Shown: in pieces, positions 1 through 10,462 of the stretch | Layout of the letters: each line of letters begins with the position of its first letter | Numbering within the stretch: the first letter of the stretch is position 1 | Assembly (NCBI GenBank): GCA_010093685.1 | Contig: MU006246.1 | Coordinates: 146,272-210,271 of the forward strand | DNA: 64,000 nucleotides | Direction of reading: 5' to 3' | Source: Ophiobolus disseminans | Lineage: Eukaryota; Ascomycota; Dothideomycetes; Pleosporales; Phaeosphaeriaceae | Made by a program: the position numbers and the translations under genes | Notes under the pieces: generated by a model | Told to the model about the DNA's origin: nothing | What the model saw: only the letters and a program-made list of their open reading frames with translations | The model's database searches: none

Positions 1-142
1 AGAAATTAGACATCACAGGATTTGGAGAACAATAATCCGGAAGACGTTCTTGCTCAGAAAGGAATTCCATTTCTTTGCCTACATTACACAACCCACAAGA
101 ATCGGGTCCTCAGACGTAGGGTCACCACTCCCATTTGTTGGC

Positions 143-2358
143 TTAAGTGCGCATTGGTCCACCCTTGTCACTGCAAACTGGCTCACCAGCAGGGCCCTTG
201 ACCACAGTAACGGAAATATCGTCAAACATGAACAAATCCATGTCCTTGGTATACGTGCACTCGGCCCTGACGACAAGAACTCTCGAGGTGGTGTCCTCCT
301 TCACAGTAGTAGTGGCCGAAGACTTCTGCCACACAGCAGATGTGAGCCTGAAGTCGCGCACCATTTTGGACCCGTAGATGATGAAGAGAGCACAATCATT
401 GGGACGGGTCGGCTTGATCCATGCAGTTATCTCGATTTCGGTTCCGGATGGAAGGTCAGAGCCAACGGACTGCGTGAGGGACATGCTTGCCCTGCCTTGG
501 CCGGTGGGCATACCCTTACCTAAAAGAGAACGACTGCCACCATGCTTGTCCTGGAGGTAGGTTGTATAGGTAGTATCTTTCGTGGTGTACTGCCAGCCCC
601 TTGCTGCTAGTTCGAAGTCGCCGTTGTCGACGTAGGAGGAAGCGGTCGAGAAGCAAGCAACAGATGAAGTTGCGCTTGGCGTAGGAGTGGGCGTAGGCGT
701 AATGACAGCTGGTGTGGAAGTCATCATTGAGCTGGACGAGGATGGATTTAAGGTGGAAGATGCGACGGAGCTGGATGAGGAAGAAGCCTGAGTTGAGCTC
801 ACACTTGAGCTGGTGCTAGTGCTTGACAATACCGTGGTTGAGCTGGAGCTAGATGCCGACGATGACTGTGTAGAGCTGATGCTCGAGCTGGAAGAAGAGA
901 TCCTCCTTGAAGTGGCGCTTGACGAAGAGGATGCCGCCGTGGAGCTGACGGTGGATGAAGACGATGACTGAGTGGAGCTTGCGCTGAAGCTGGACGATGA
1001 TGAGGTCTTAGTTGAGCTGGCAATTGAAGATGATGAAGTCATTGTAGAACTGAAGCTTGAAGAAGAGGATGTCTTAGTCGAGCTAACGCTGGACGATGAA
1101 GAAACCGGGGTTGAGCTAGCGCTGGAGCTCGAGGAAATTCTAGTGGAAATGGAGCTGGATGTATTCGCGGTGCTTGACGATGAGGAGGCCTTGCTGATGC
1201 TAGACGCGGAAGAAGCCTGGCTCGTGCTCGATGCCGAAGAGGTCTTAGTCGTGCTGAAACTTGAGCTCGATGAATACGACATTGCAGAGCTGGAGCTTGA
1301 GGCCGACGACGTCTTGCTGCTAGACGAAGAGACCGTAGTGGACCTAGAGCTCGTGACGGATGAAGTCTTGCTTGACGAGGTTGCACTGCTAGTCACTGAA
1401 GATGTCTGGCTTGAGGACGAGCTGTTTGCAAGTGTGCTGCTAGCGGTCCTGGTGCTCGAAGAAGCGCTTGTGGTCTCAGTAAACGATGCAGAGGAAAGAG
1501 TGGACGAGACAGCAACAGACGAGGAGGACTTCGTGGCGGATGACGAGCTTAGGAACGAAGAAGTGCTCTCACACTTTCCGTACTTATCTTGGCACTTGGT
1601 TGGCGCACAGTAATCTGGCGTGCTGCCACAGAAGCCCCATCTACAATTCGTTAGCAGGAATCAACAACATTGGTTTTGAGAATACGCACGTGGAACAGCA
1701 GTTACCCCACCGAGATCCAATGCAGTTGAAGCCGCCGATGGCACCTCGGGACCAACCACAGCGGGCATTGGGTGAGACCCTCACGTCGGAGGACGGAGCA
1801 GCAGCAGAAGAGCGAGTGACAGTGGCGAGGGTGGTGGGAACGTTGACTGGGGCAGAGACGCTTCCGCTGCAGCTTCCAAAAGCGGCGTTGCAACCAGTTC
1901 CGCAGTACGTTGGGCCACTACCGCAGTATCCGTGCCTTATAAACAAGTCAGTATGTCTCTTCTCCAAACCAAGTCATGCATGCTTACTTGGAACAGCAGT
2001 TGCCGAAAGAGCTATTTAGGCAAGTTTTTCCACCCTTGCCACCACAATCACCCTCGGAGGAGACTTTGCTGTCTCCGGCCGAAGGCGAGGAGGAAGTCGA
2101 GGAGGAAGCACAAGTGCCATAGCCGGATTGGCAGCCATCGTCACAGTAGGCAGAGCTGCTACCACAGTAGTTGTACCTGTAATCGCGTTAGTTGTTGCCA
2201 AGTACCATGTTGGAGTATGCCCACTTGCTGCAGCAAGACCCAAAGGCACTACCGGCACAAGTGAGGCCACCAAAATCGGCACCACATCTACCAAATCTGC
2301 TGATAGATTTCCCGTTGACCGCCAAAGCCGTGAGGGCCAAAATAAGGAATGGACGCAT
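143..2358 (-). CDS. Secreted protein with three CBM18 chitin-binding modules, Ser-rich linker and C-terminal CBM4/9-like domain
   Basis: Exons (minus strand) 2358-2225, 2176-1988, 1935-1690 and 1640-143 give 688 residues. An N-terminal signal peptide (MRPFLILALTALAVNG) is followed by three hevein-type modules, each with the CCS...YCG...YC...C cysteine spacing (starting near residues 25, 91 and 163). A Ser/Thr-dominated linker of about 260 residues follows, then a C-terminal domain of about 145 residues with the pattern of a galactose-binding-like carbohydrate module (NGDFE near its start, FDDISV near its end). From the families, CBM18 binds chitin, and the linker is expected to be O-glycosylated and extended. 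I infer a wall-associated or secreted chitin-binding protein; no catalytic domain is visible. All three introns interrupt a module at the same place. The start is the only ATG in the 5' exon that precedes the signal peptide. Confidence 0.85.
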
Positions 2359-4152
2359 GATGAAGAAGTGAAATAAGATTAAAATTAAGGATAACGTTAG
2401 TGTGGTAGTCGAATCAGAAAGAGCGATGATTCGACATGCGAGCTGGACAACGACTGAACGAGTCCAAGTAAAACGAGTGACTTTGGATGGGTTGGAGAGT
2501 CAATACGAGGAGGCCATGGTGTAGTATATGTGTATCCATCGCTTTTCCTGATGCGCGCTTCACAACAACGCCTTCTCACATACACCCTCCTGGTTTCGAG
2601 AGTGGACTGCGGCTGGCTGCATCGTTGCAGGCAACTGCAAAAGGTAGCGTTATGGTTCCAGAATTTAGACGGTTGTTGCCATACATGGTAAGGTCTTGGT
2701 GTGATGAGGCTGGAGTTAGCGTGGGCTTGCATTCGACAAGCGACGTACCAACCTCCTTGGGCCTTCCCCTGAAGCTTTCAGCACACCGGCATCAAGCCTT
2801 TTGCGCCGACAGCAAGGCTGAATACCCACCTGGAGGATTAGCGCACGACAAGAAGCCTGCCTCGCGTGCTAATGTTGAATCATTCCACGGGGCCGCCGAG
2901 CCACGAGATGATAAGTGCCGAACGACGTCGCTCAAAAGAGCAGGCGTTAGCGGACCAAGACTTCGAAGTTCGGGGTCTGTGATCTGCACGGGTAGGGAGA
3001 GCGGCGCATGGGTATCCAATGTCTTACAAATGATCTGCGAGGTTTTGTTAATGGGATGTTTAAGAACGGGAAGACTGATGGGGACCATGCCGGACATGCT
3101 ACAAATCCAACAAGAAAGAGAAACCGCCAACGCGGCACGTCGTGACATCTGCTGAATCTCTGCTGAGATTCCAAGTCTGTTGGACTATCAAGCCGAGACC
3201 AGAGGTGAGTCGAAAGCCACTAGTATAACTACCTACACCACAACATTCAAGCGGTGCGGAGGCTTGTGTGGAGAAGTTGACTGAGCTGGAGAGAGCGCAG
3301 TTCAGGTCTCAACAAACTCGCCACCGAGCGTCTTCTCGCGTGTACTTATTTCATCAGTCCCAAGTCGCTGCATCTCTCAAGTAACGATGCGCCGAGTCAA
3401 TGATTTCTTCCTATTGTGGCCGATTTGAAGAAGACATGAGAGGACGTATCGAAAGCGATTGAAGGAGCCGCTGCATTTGCCTAAGTTTTAATGATCACTG
3501 TGCAAACTGAAGACAGGTTGAGTGTGGCGTCAGACATAATTATTGTAAAACGGTTCGAGAGTCTAGCAGCTGCGGCGGCGGACTCGGCGGTATTGGTGAT
3601 GTTCACGTAGCTTGTTGTTGTTGGAAGTTTGTGAACGGGAACGTAGTATCGGGAGTATAATACTCCCGTAGCATGGGAGCGGTTATGGGAACGTAGTATT
3701 CCGATATAATACTCCCTTAGACTACGTTCCCGTTCCACAACGAAAGCTTAACTCTCACCTCGCGGGCCTGCAGCTATAAGTGAATCAAATTAGAGTGGAA
3801 GTCGTGATTAGAGAATGATTGCATTCCACCAGGACGTATAGAATTACGAGCGCCAAGACCATGACATCGTGGACCCTTGCAGGACGATCGGCCGCGGCTC
3901 ATCCTCCCCAGACCATACACAAAATCACACACGGAGCTCTCGTGTCGCCTCCCCATAATCAAGAAAGCTATATCTCACACCATAAGCTTCAAACGCACTC
4001 GCACATATTCGCGCCCCCTGCGAACCCTCCCATCTCGCCAACGAACCCTCCAAACACCACTCCACAAGTTCGCGCACACCTCCACGAAACATCCCACCAC
4101 GCCCCCATCCACGCATACACAGCACCCAAAACCTCACAATCACACACACACC
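2359..4152. other. Gene-poor interval with a palindromic element
   Basis: I see no convincing gene. Several open frames of 60-220 codons exist but they overlap on opposite strands, lack family resemblance and have no supporting splice signals. One minus-strand frame (3148-2792) begins with a weakly hydrophobic N terminus but is not otherwise supported. The clearest structure is the inverted/direct repeat at 3631-3738, listed separately. The last 300 bases are C-rich and serve as the leader of the Trs33 gene. Confidence 0.6.
3631..3738. repeat. 108-bp palindromic element with nested hairpin and internal tandem duplication
   Basis: Bases 3631-3647 and 3721-3738 are inverted copies (17 of 18 positions, one single-base indel). 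Inside, 3650-3668 is a perfect 19-base palindrome centred on 3659. The 13-mer at 3637-3649 recurs at 3687-3699, and the segment around 3654-3670 recurs at 3704-3720, so the element is also an imperfect 50-bp tandem duplication. It looks like a miniature inverted-repeat element or its relic; no obvious target-site duplication was found. Confidence 0.6.
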
Positions 4153-5029
4153 ATGACCACCCCCTCCCAAGCCCCTACCCCCGACACCCCCACAACATCC
4201 TACATCGATCCCACCTTCTCGCTCCTAAACAGCACATGCCTCGACCTGCTGCTCATCGAGCTGGTCCCTATGGCATACCGCATAACCGCCGACCTAGCCG
4301 CGCGCGAAGAAGAATGGACAGCCCCGACAAGTACAAAGAAAGAAAATAGGCTATCAGGCACAAGCAATGATGCGAATAGTACGGCGGCGGGCACGGGCAC
4401 AGGCGGACCAGTGGGAGGAGGAGGCGGAACGGCGACGGTAGATGAGGAAGAAGCTAGGGAGGCGGTGTTTCATCGGCTGGAGGGGTTGGGGTATAGAGTT
4501 GGGTTGGGAGTTGTTGAACGGTGAGTCTAAATCCCTCCATCCATCCCATCTAAAATCCCTACCAAAGCCCCTTCACCACTAACACCCACCCCAACCCTCA
4601 ACCCTACTAATCCACCCCCCAAGATTCTCCCGCTCCTCCCCCCGCCCAACCACCCCCCTCGACTGCATAAAATTCCTCTGCAAAGACCTCTGGACCCTCC
4701 TCTTCCGCAAACAAATCGACAACCTAAAAACCAACCACCGCGGCATATACGTCCTGACGGACAACACCTTCAAGCCGCTAGGCCGCATGAGCTTCGATAC
4801 AAAGAAATACGACGCAGCGATTCAGAATGCGTTGTTGGCACAGACGGGCGATGTAGCGCTGGGGAGGGATGCGAATACCATGGCGAGGGTGCAGCCTTTT
4901 TTGTATTTCCCGGCAGGCGTGATTAGGGGGTGTCTTGCGAGTTTGGGGATCACGGCGACGGTGACGGCGGAGTGTGCGGGGTTGCCGGCTGCGACTTTTC
5001 AGATACGGACGGCGGGGGCGAAGAATTGA
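4153..5029 (+). CDS. trs33: TRAPP complex subunit Trs33/TRAPPC6 (Bet3 family)
   Basis: Exons 4153-4520 and 4624-5029 encode 257 residues. The intron (103 bp, GTGAGT...CCAAG) falls in an Arg codon. The N-terminal helix (SLLNSTCLDLLLIELVPMAY) and the second-exon block DCIKFLCKDLWTLLFRKQID...LKTNHRGIYVLTDNTFKPL, ending with a segment resembling FPAGVIRGCLASLGI, are characteristic of the Trs33 branch of the Bet3 fold. Family knowledge: Trs33 is a structural subunit of TRAPP complexes, which activate Rab GTPases (Ypt1, Ypt31/32) in ER-Golgi and Golgi traffic. A low-complexity insertion (Gly, Thr, Ser rich, about residues 60-100) is longer than in yeast. An in-frame start further upstream is less likely because its peptide is low-complexity Pro/His/Thr. 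Confidence 0.87.
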
Positions 5030-5293
5030 GGTATCTCTCACGAGGAGGAAAGCATGTAATTTTAGCGGCATTGGGTGGTGTTCAGGCGTCAATGGAGACT
5101 GAGCATATCAAGCGAAATGTAACATGGGCTGTTGAGAGCTCGAGTTCTCAACTACGTGATTGTGGTATCTAAGCTACTTCACCCGACCAAATCATGTCTC
5201 GTGCGTGTCATTCCTCATCACACGTGTTAGAACGTCACAGCTTATCTGCTAGCTGTATGAGTATACGTCCACTCAAAGGCTATGTGAGGCGAC

Positions 5294-6435
5294 TCACTTG
5301 GCGGGAGGGTTGTGGACAAATTCAACGCCCTTGGAGATGTTGCCCTTGAGGCCGTCGTAGCAGGCCTGGAGCAGCTTCTTCTCGTGGTCATTGGCGCTGC
5401 TGACAACGTCAATGGCCTTCTCGGCGCCGCTTGGGCCAAGCTCAATGGGAACGGAGAAGAAGTCAGTGCCGGTGGTCTTAGCGATGGCATCACCGCCGTC
5501 GACACCTGGCAGGTAGACAAAGCTGGGCTCCACAATGCCCTTCTCGCCTTGAGAAGCCTTGATGACCTTCTCGGCAAATCGGTAACCAGCATACGCCATG
5601 GAAAGGGTAGCTGAGCCAGCACCCTCCTTCGCTTTGACGACCTCATCACCACCGAATTGGACGCGGTTGACGAGCGCATCGAGCTTATCTGAGGGAATGC
5701 TGACGCTGGGCTTGGCCTGGCTGAAGAGGGGAACAATGGTCTCGCCGGAGTGGCCACCGATAACGGGGATGCTCAGCTTGGCGGGGTTCTTCTCGCCGGT
5801 GATCTCAGCGACAAAGGTCTCGGCGCGGACAACGTCGAGTGTGGTGACACCGAAGAGCTTCTTGGGGTCGAAGACACCGGCCTTCTTGAGAACCTCGGCG
5901 GCGATAGGGACGGTAGAGTTGACGGGGTTCGAGATGACCAGGATGAAGGCCTTGGGGCAGTACTTGGCGATGCCCTCGACGAGACCCTGGACGATGCCGG
6001 CGTTGATCTTGAAAAGGTCGTCACGGGTCATGCCGGGCTTGCCTTGTTGATGTCAGCATGTCACACCGCCATTGAGTGTGGGGGTTCACTCACGAGGAAT
6101 GCCAGCAGGGATGACAACGATGTCGGCGCCCTCGAGGGCGTTCTTGAGGCCGTCGTCCTTGGGCAGGTAACCGGTTACGGTCTGTCCACTATCAGTGTCT
6201 GCTGTATGTGTATGCGTCGAAGAGCTCATACCGCTGGGGTCGAGATGTGAGAGAGATCGGTGGCGACACCGGGAGAGTTGACGACATCGTAGAGAGCGAG
6301 CTCGTCGACGAGCTGGCAGGACTTGAGGAGGAGGGACAATGGCTGGTGGGGTTAGTCGTGAGCAATATTATAGTACTTGAAAAGACTCACCTGTCCAATG
6401 CCTCCGGCGGCACCGGCTACTACTGCCTTGACCAT
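5294..6435 (-). CDS. mdh1: Malate dehydrogenase, cytosolic type
   Basis: Exons 6435-6391, 6342-6232, 6181-6094 and 6042-5294 encode 330 residues. The protein starts directly with the Rossmann motif (MVKAVVAGAAGGIGQPLSLL), so there is no mitochondrial presequence. The substrate loop IPRKPGMTRDDL, the NAD-site segment ISNPVNSTVPI, the catalytic GGHSGETIVPL region and DVVRAETFVAE are all present. The enzyme interconverts malate and oxaloacetate with NAD(H). Length equals that of fungal cytosolic MDH. The C terminus (HNPPAK) is not a peroxisomal PTS1 signal. The stop codon lies inside a consensus 5' splice site (AA/GTGAGT), so an alternative C terminus is conceivable. Start choice is fixed by the Gly-rich motif and the first 45-base exon. 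Confidence 0.95.
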
Positions 6436-7095
6436 CTTGTTGAGCTGAGTGTACTAGGGAGGATTGCTGTAATGCGGGGGCGGGGTAGCTCGAGGCCGAC
6501 TTGTAAGGCGATTGTAGAAGGGAGGGAGAGAAGAGTGCAATTGCAAAACCAAAGCCGGTCTGGTGATTTGAAGAATTGGAGGAGAGAAAAAGCAGAAAAT
6601 GTGTGCAGGAGGCTTGAGGCTTAAGAAGGAGCTTGTCGACCACGCGGATCGTCTGTTGGCTCTAGGAAGGTGGGGTCAGGCACGGGCCAATAAGTTTGAG
6701 CAGTGTCGCGACAGTAGTAAGAGGCGGGGCAAAGGGAGCGGCGTGCCTCCGACGTCGCGTTGTGCGAGCGTGCCTATATACACTATGCTCCCCATGATGC
6801 ACATGACGGGTGCTTACAGTTTTGGGACCTCGGCGGTTGGCATACAGACCCTGGTCATCGACTTCGGAACGGATCGGACAAGTGCTGCTTGACGCAGGTA
6901 CGGCCCATCGCGAGAAACAGGATAGCATTCTATGTAAGCGCATATTTGGTATTTACCTCGACGCCGTCCAGCCACTGTCCCTCCGCGGCCGTGCCTTGTC
7001 CAAACACCTTTCCGTGAGAAACGCCGTCAATCTGAGCAATAGCATGTGAAGCAGTGGCTGAGTGGTGCTTCCCCAGACGCCTTCTTTGACGTCTT
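6436..7095. other. MDH promoter / HapE 3' region, no gene seen
   Basis: Both flanking genes are on the minus strand, so this interval contains the upstream region of MDH and the 3' untranslated region of HapE. Open frames here are short and unsupported. Confidence 0.6.
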
Positions 7096-8222
7096 TTAAG
7101 GGCCAAAGTCCTCACGCTCGCCCTCCGCGTCTGCATCAGCCTCCTCGTGGCGGTAGCCCTGTGGGTCGCCAGGGCCGGGGTCGGGCCCCCGCTGGTTGAC
7201 AGCATACATCTGCAGCTTGACGTCAGTTCTGGTCCTCCTAAGAATTCGATAATCCAACTCACCTGCTGCTGCGCCATGGACGGATACGCCTGATAGGTCT
7301 GGTCGAACATCTGCTGCTGCCCGTAGACGCCAGGATCGGGCCCGGCGTACATGTTAGGCTGCCGGAAGTCCTCCTGCTGCGGGATGTGCTGGCCCATGTA
7401 GTCTGGGGGCGCCATGGGGTGCTGTGCGTGAACCTGCGGGGGTATGCCGCCCGGAGCACCGGCTGCGGCATTGGACTGAACGGCAGCGTTCTGGCCACCG
7501 CTCCTCTTGTGGGGGTGGGCTTCCTCGCGAGGTACTATGTCGATGAGGAAGTCGAACATGTCCGACTTGGAGAGGGCAGATGCAATGTCAGAGCGCTGCA
7601 GGGTGCGGCGCTTGTTCTCCTCGGCGTGGATCCAGGCGCGCATGGTGAGCTCGGTGATGAAAATATCGCAGCCCTTAGCAAACAGAATAGGCGCCTCGGC
7701 CGAGATCATCTTGACCTCCGGGTCTGCCTTCATCACCTTCTTGATGCGCGCCAGGGGCAGCTGGTGCAGCTTGTAGTCATGCTCGTCCGTCTCCAGCTTG
7801 GTGACCTGCTGCTGCCAGTACGTGTTGAGGATGTCGCGGTAGTTGCCCGTCAGGCCCTGGTTGACCTGCGACGTGTCAGCGGCCATGTCTCAGCCTCCAG
7901 CGCGGTCGCGTCGTACATTCTGCCACGAGCCCGTGAAGAGCTGCGGATCGGGCGCGTGGCCCTGTGCGGCAATCTGGACCAAATATCAGCGCGTGTTAGC
8001 AGGCGCGGGCGCGCGGGGACGTACGGTTGCGGATGCACCTGGGGGAGTTAGCAGGAGTCAACGCGCAATGACGCGCCGCGACGGGCACCACAACGTACCG
8101 TAATGGCCGCCCTGCTGGGGGTCGTAGAGCGGATTGCCGGCCTGGCCGTCGTAGCGGCGGGGCGCGGCGGGCCCATTATTGCGTAGCTGCTTGTTGTGGC
8201 CGGGCAGGTTGACTTGGTCCAT
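7096..8222 (-). CDS. hapE: CCAAT-binding complex subunit HapE (NF-YC / Hap5)
   Basis: Exons 8222-8099, 8038-8025, 7973-7917, 7865-7263 and 7209-7096 encode 303 residues. The second exon is only 14 nucleotides. Residues about 99-180 form the NF-YC histone-fold (LPLARIKKVMKADPEVKMIS, then AKGCDIFITELTMRAW and RRTLQRSDIASAL), preceded by the fungal segment NTYWQQQVTKLE that in HapE/Hap5 contributes to HapX/Hap4-type partner contact. The C-terminal half is Gln/Pro/Tyr rich and ends acidic (EADADAEGEREDFGP). Family knowledge: with HapB and HapC it binds CCAAT boxes and controls iron, redox, nitrogen and secondary metabolism genes. A shorter model beginning at 7886 would lose the conserved N-terminal part and read intron 3 as coding. 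CCAAT pentamers occur upstream. Confidence 0.93.
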
Positions 8223-9366
8223 GGCGGCGGTCGGGTCGCGCAGACGTTACGCGGGCGCAGGGTTCGCGTAGGCTCGAGGAAATGGAGACGGCAGGCGCGC
8301 AGTGGGAGCGGCTTCGTGCAGAATGCTCGTGTATCACCCAATGGCCGGCGGTGTGTTGTGGCAGTCGCGATGGTGACTGGAGCAGGAGCTTGTGCTTTCG
8401 TCAGAGAGGCCGTCTGAGTGGTGGTTGGTGCTGGAAAGCGGGGAAAAGCGCAGAAAGAGCCGTGGGGGCTGCTGCTCCTCCATGCCCGGGCTGCCGTGTG
8501 AGGGCGGCCATGACCAGCGTCTCTTGTTGCACTCGCCAGAGTGACGTTTGATGAAGAGGTACTGACCTGTCGTGTGCTGCGGCGAATCAAAATCCTCCGC
8601 GAGCATATATCTGCAATGGGCTTGCTGGTTGGTGGATTTCTCGACCAGGCACGAATGAGGTCCGCAGCTAGGCAAGGGCCGGCCAACTTCACTCCAAATG
8701 TGTGGATAGAGACTCGCGGAGGGCAACGTCAGCCTGGGGCACTCCCAGTTATTGTCGGATGAAGAGGATGCTGCCCACTAGTGAGTGAGCCTCCCGCGAT
8801 CGTCACCTCCTCCCGCCATGTTATATGCACCATGGCTGCGGGTCGCACGACGCCTTCAGCACCTCGATGCACTGCCCTACACTGGCCCAGACTATCACCT
8901 CTCGTCCTCCCCCTGACGACTCGAGCGCATTGTCGTCACATCAGCCGGGGTCACTGCTATATTGCGTCCACACTGTAGGAACAGCACCGAGCCGGCGACG
9001 ACGCGAACTCAACCGCAGACACATCCCACACCAGGCTGGAGAAGCATGGGGAGACACCGCCCATTGGCCGCCGTCATGAGCTACTGATTGGCTGCATGAC
9101 CATCACTCCTGCCAGCGATGAGTTGTCCGCTCCAAATAGTCCTCGACCGCGCCAGAATATGCACGAGGGCATCATCCGCCAACGCGACCCTGCTTACCCA
9201 CGAAAATGAAGCTGACGATGGACATGGTGGTGGACTTTGACGTGGCGGGTCGATGCGTGAATGTCGGCCTTTTGTTTCGCCGAAGGGTGGTCCGTGTGCG
9301 CCTTCTAAGAAAAAGTTCTTGACCTCGAGATGCACGCACTTGCGCTTCCACCCGGACAACGCCAAC
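8223..9366. promoter_or_regulatory. Divergent promoter region between HapE and Fcf2 genes, with CCAAT boxes
   Basis: No gene is seen. CCAAT pentamers occur at 8338-8342 (direct) and, as ATTGG, at 9063-9067 and 9087-9091. The first is about 115 bases upstream of the hapE start codon, the other two about 275-300 bases upstream of the Fcf2 start. Because the left gene encodes a CCAAT-binding subunit, autoregulation is possible; this is inference. Confidence 0.4.
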
Positions 9367-10362
9367 ATGGAACTGCTGCCAGCGCATCAGCCTCTCCTCG
9401 AGGATGACACCGACGAGGACATGTCTGACGAGCAGGTGCGGGAGCTGCTCATCGAGGCCGCGGCCCGCATGCGCGCAAAGGCGGCCGGGAAGCCAACGGC
9501 CGCCCCAGATGTTCCGTTCAAGCTTCCCAAGCTGAGGCCCGGCCAGCTTGCCGACACCTACGAGAAGACCGAAGGCAGCATCACGCGTCTCGATCATTCG
9601 AAACTCATCGACAAGAAGCAGCAAGCGCTCGCCAATGGCATCAAAAAGATTGACGATCCAATCGCTGCGAAGAGGCAGAAACTTGAGGTATGTATTTTTT
9701 TGTTAATATTTGCATGCATAGCTTGGTCACGGTAGCGTACGCGTTTGGCTCCATATCAGCTGACCAACGCGCTCGTTGTCATGTACCACCGTTATGCATC
9801 CGTTCCCGCCGATGATGATAATTATCCCAATCTTTACTGAGCAGATCCGGGTCCCGTCTTGGGTACCTTCCTGCAAACTTGATGCGTTTTTTAGTTCATA
9901 GTTACACTGAGGCTTTCCACAACCACAGCTTTATTCACAACATTTAACGGGGCGATTAGCTGACAGCCCACGCAGGAAAAGAAGGCAACCGCAGGCAAAG
10001 AATGGTTCAACATGCCCAAGACTGACCTCACACCGGAACTACGGCGTGATCTCCAGCTCCTGAAGATGAGGAGCGTCCTGGACCCCAAACGTCACTACAA
10101 GAAAGACAACTCGAGAAATGACATCCCCGAATTTTCCCAGGTTGGCACTGTCATCGAGGGCGCAACCGAGTTCTTCAGCAGTCGCTTGAGCAAGAAGGAA
10201 CGCAAGCAGACCATTCTCGAGGAAGTCATTGCCCAGGAGCAAGAGAGCGGTCGTTTCCAGCGCAAGTACGAGGACATCAACAAAAGCAAAGCAAGCGGAA
10301 AGAAGGCTTACCACAAATCCGTCAAGGCGAAGAGGAACAAAGGCAAAGTCGTCAAGCCGTGA
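9367..10362 (+). CDS. fcf2: Pre-rRNA processing factor Fcf2 (TdT-interacting factor 2 family)
   Basis: Exons 9367-9687 and 9976-10362 (intron 288 bp, long for this window) encode 235 residues. The second exon begins with the hallmark of the Fcf2 domain: GKEWFNMPKTDLTPELRRDL, then LKMRSVLDPKRHYKKD and later a segment on FFSSRLSKKERKQT. The C terminus is strongly basic, as in the family. Family knowledge: Fcf2 is a nucleolar protein needed for the early A0-A2 cleavages of pre-rRNA that give 18S rRNA. An in-frame ATG at 9253 would add 38 residues of unconserved Cys/Pro-rich sequence; 9367 is preferred because the acidic, helical N terminus starts there. Confidence 0.9.
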
Positions 10363-10462
10363 GCTCGGGGGTTCCGACATGTCTGTTGATACGACACATC
10401 GATGGTCAAACATGCTTTACGGCAGGATCTTTGATTATCTACCGTCCATCGACACTCATGTC

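Noticed and set aside
972..1613. Acidic 213-codon frame on the plus strand
   Set aside because: It is the complement of Ser codons (AGC/TCG) in the linker of the chitin-binding protein; repetitive Glu/Leu/Val composition is a by-product.
2487..3155. 222-codon plus-strand frame and 118-codon minus-strand frame
   Set aside because: They overlap each other, have no recognisable domains and no splice-supported extension.
5276..5296. Peroxisomal targeting of MDH by stop readthrough
   Set aside because: The readthrough extension would end in HSL, which is not a PTS1 tripeptide.
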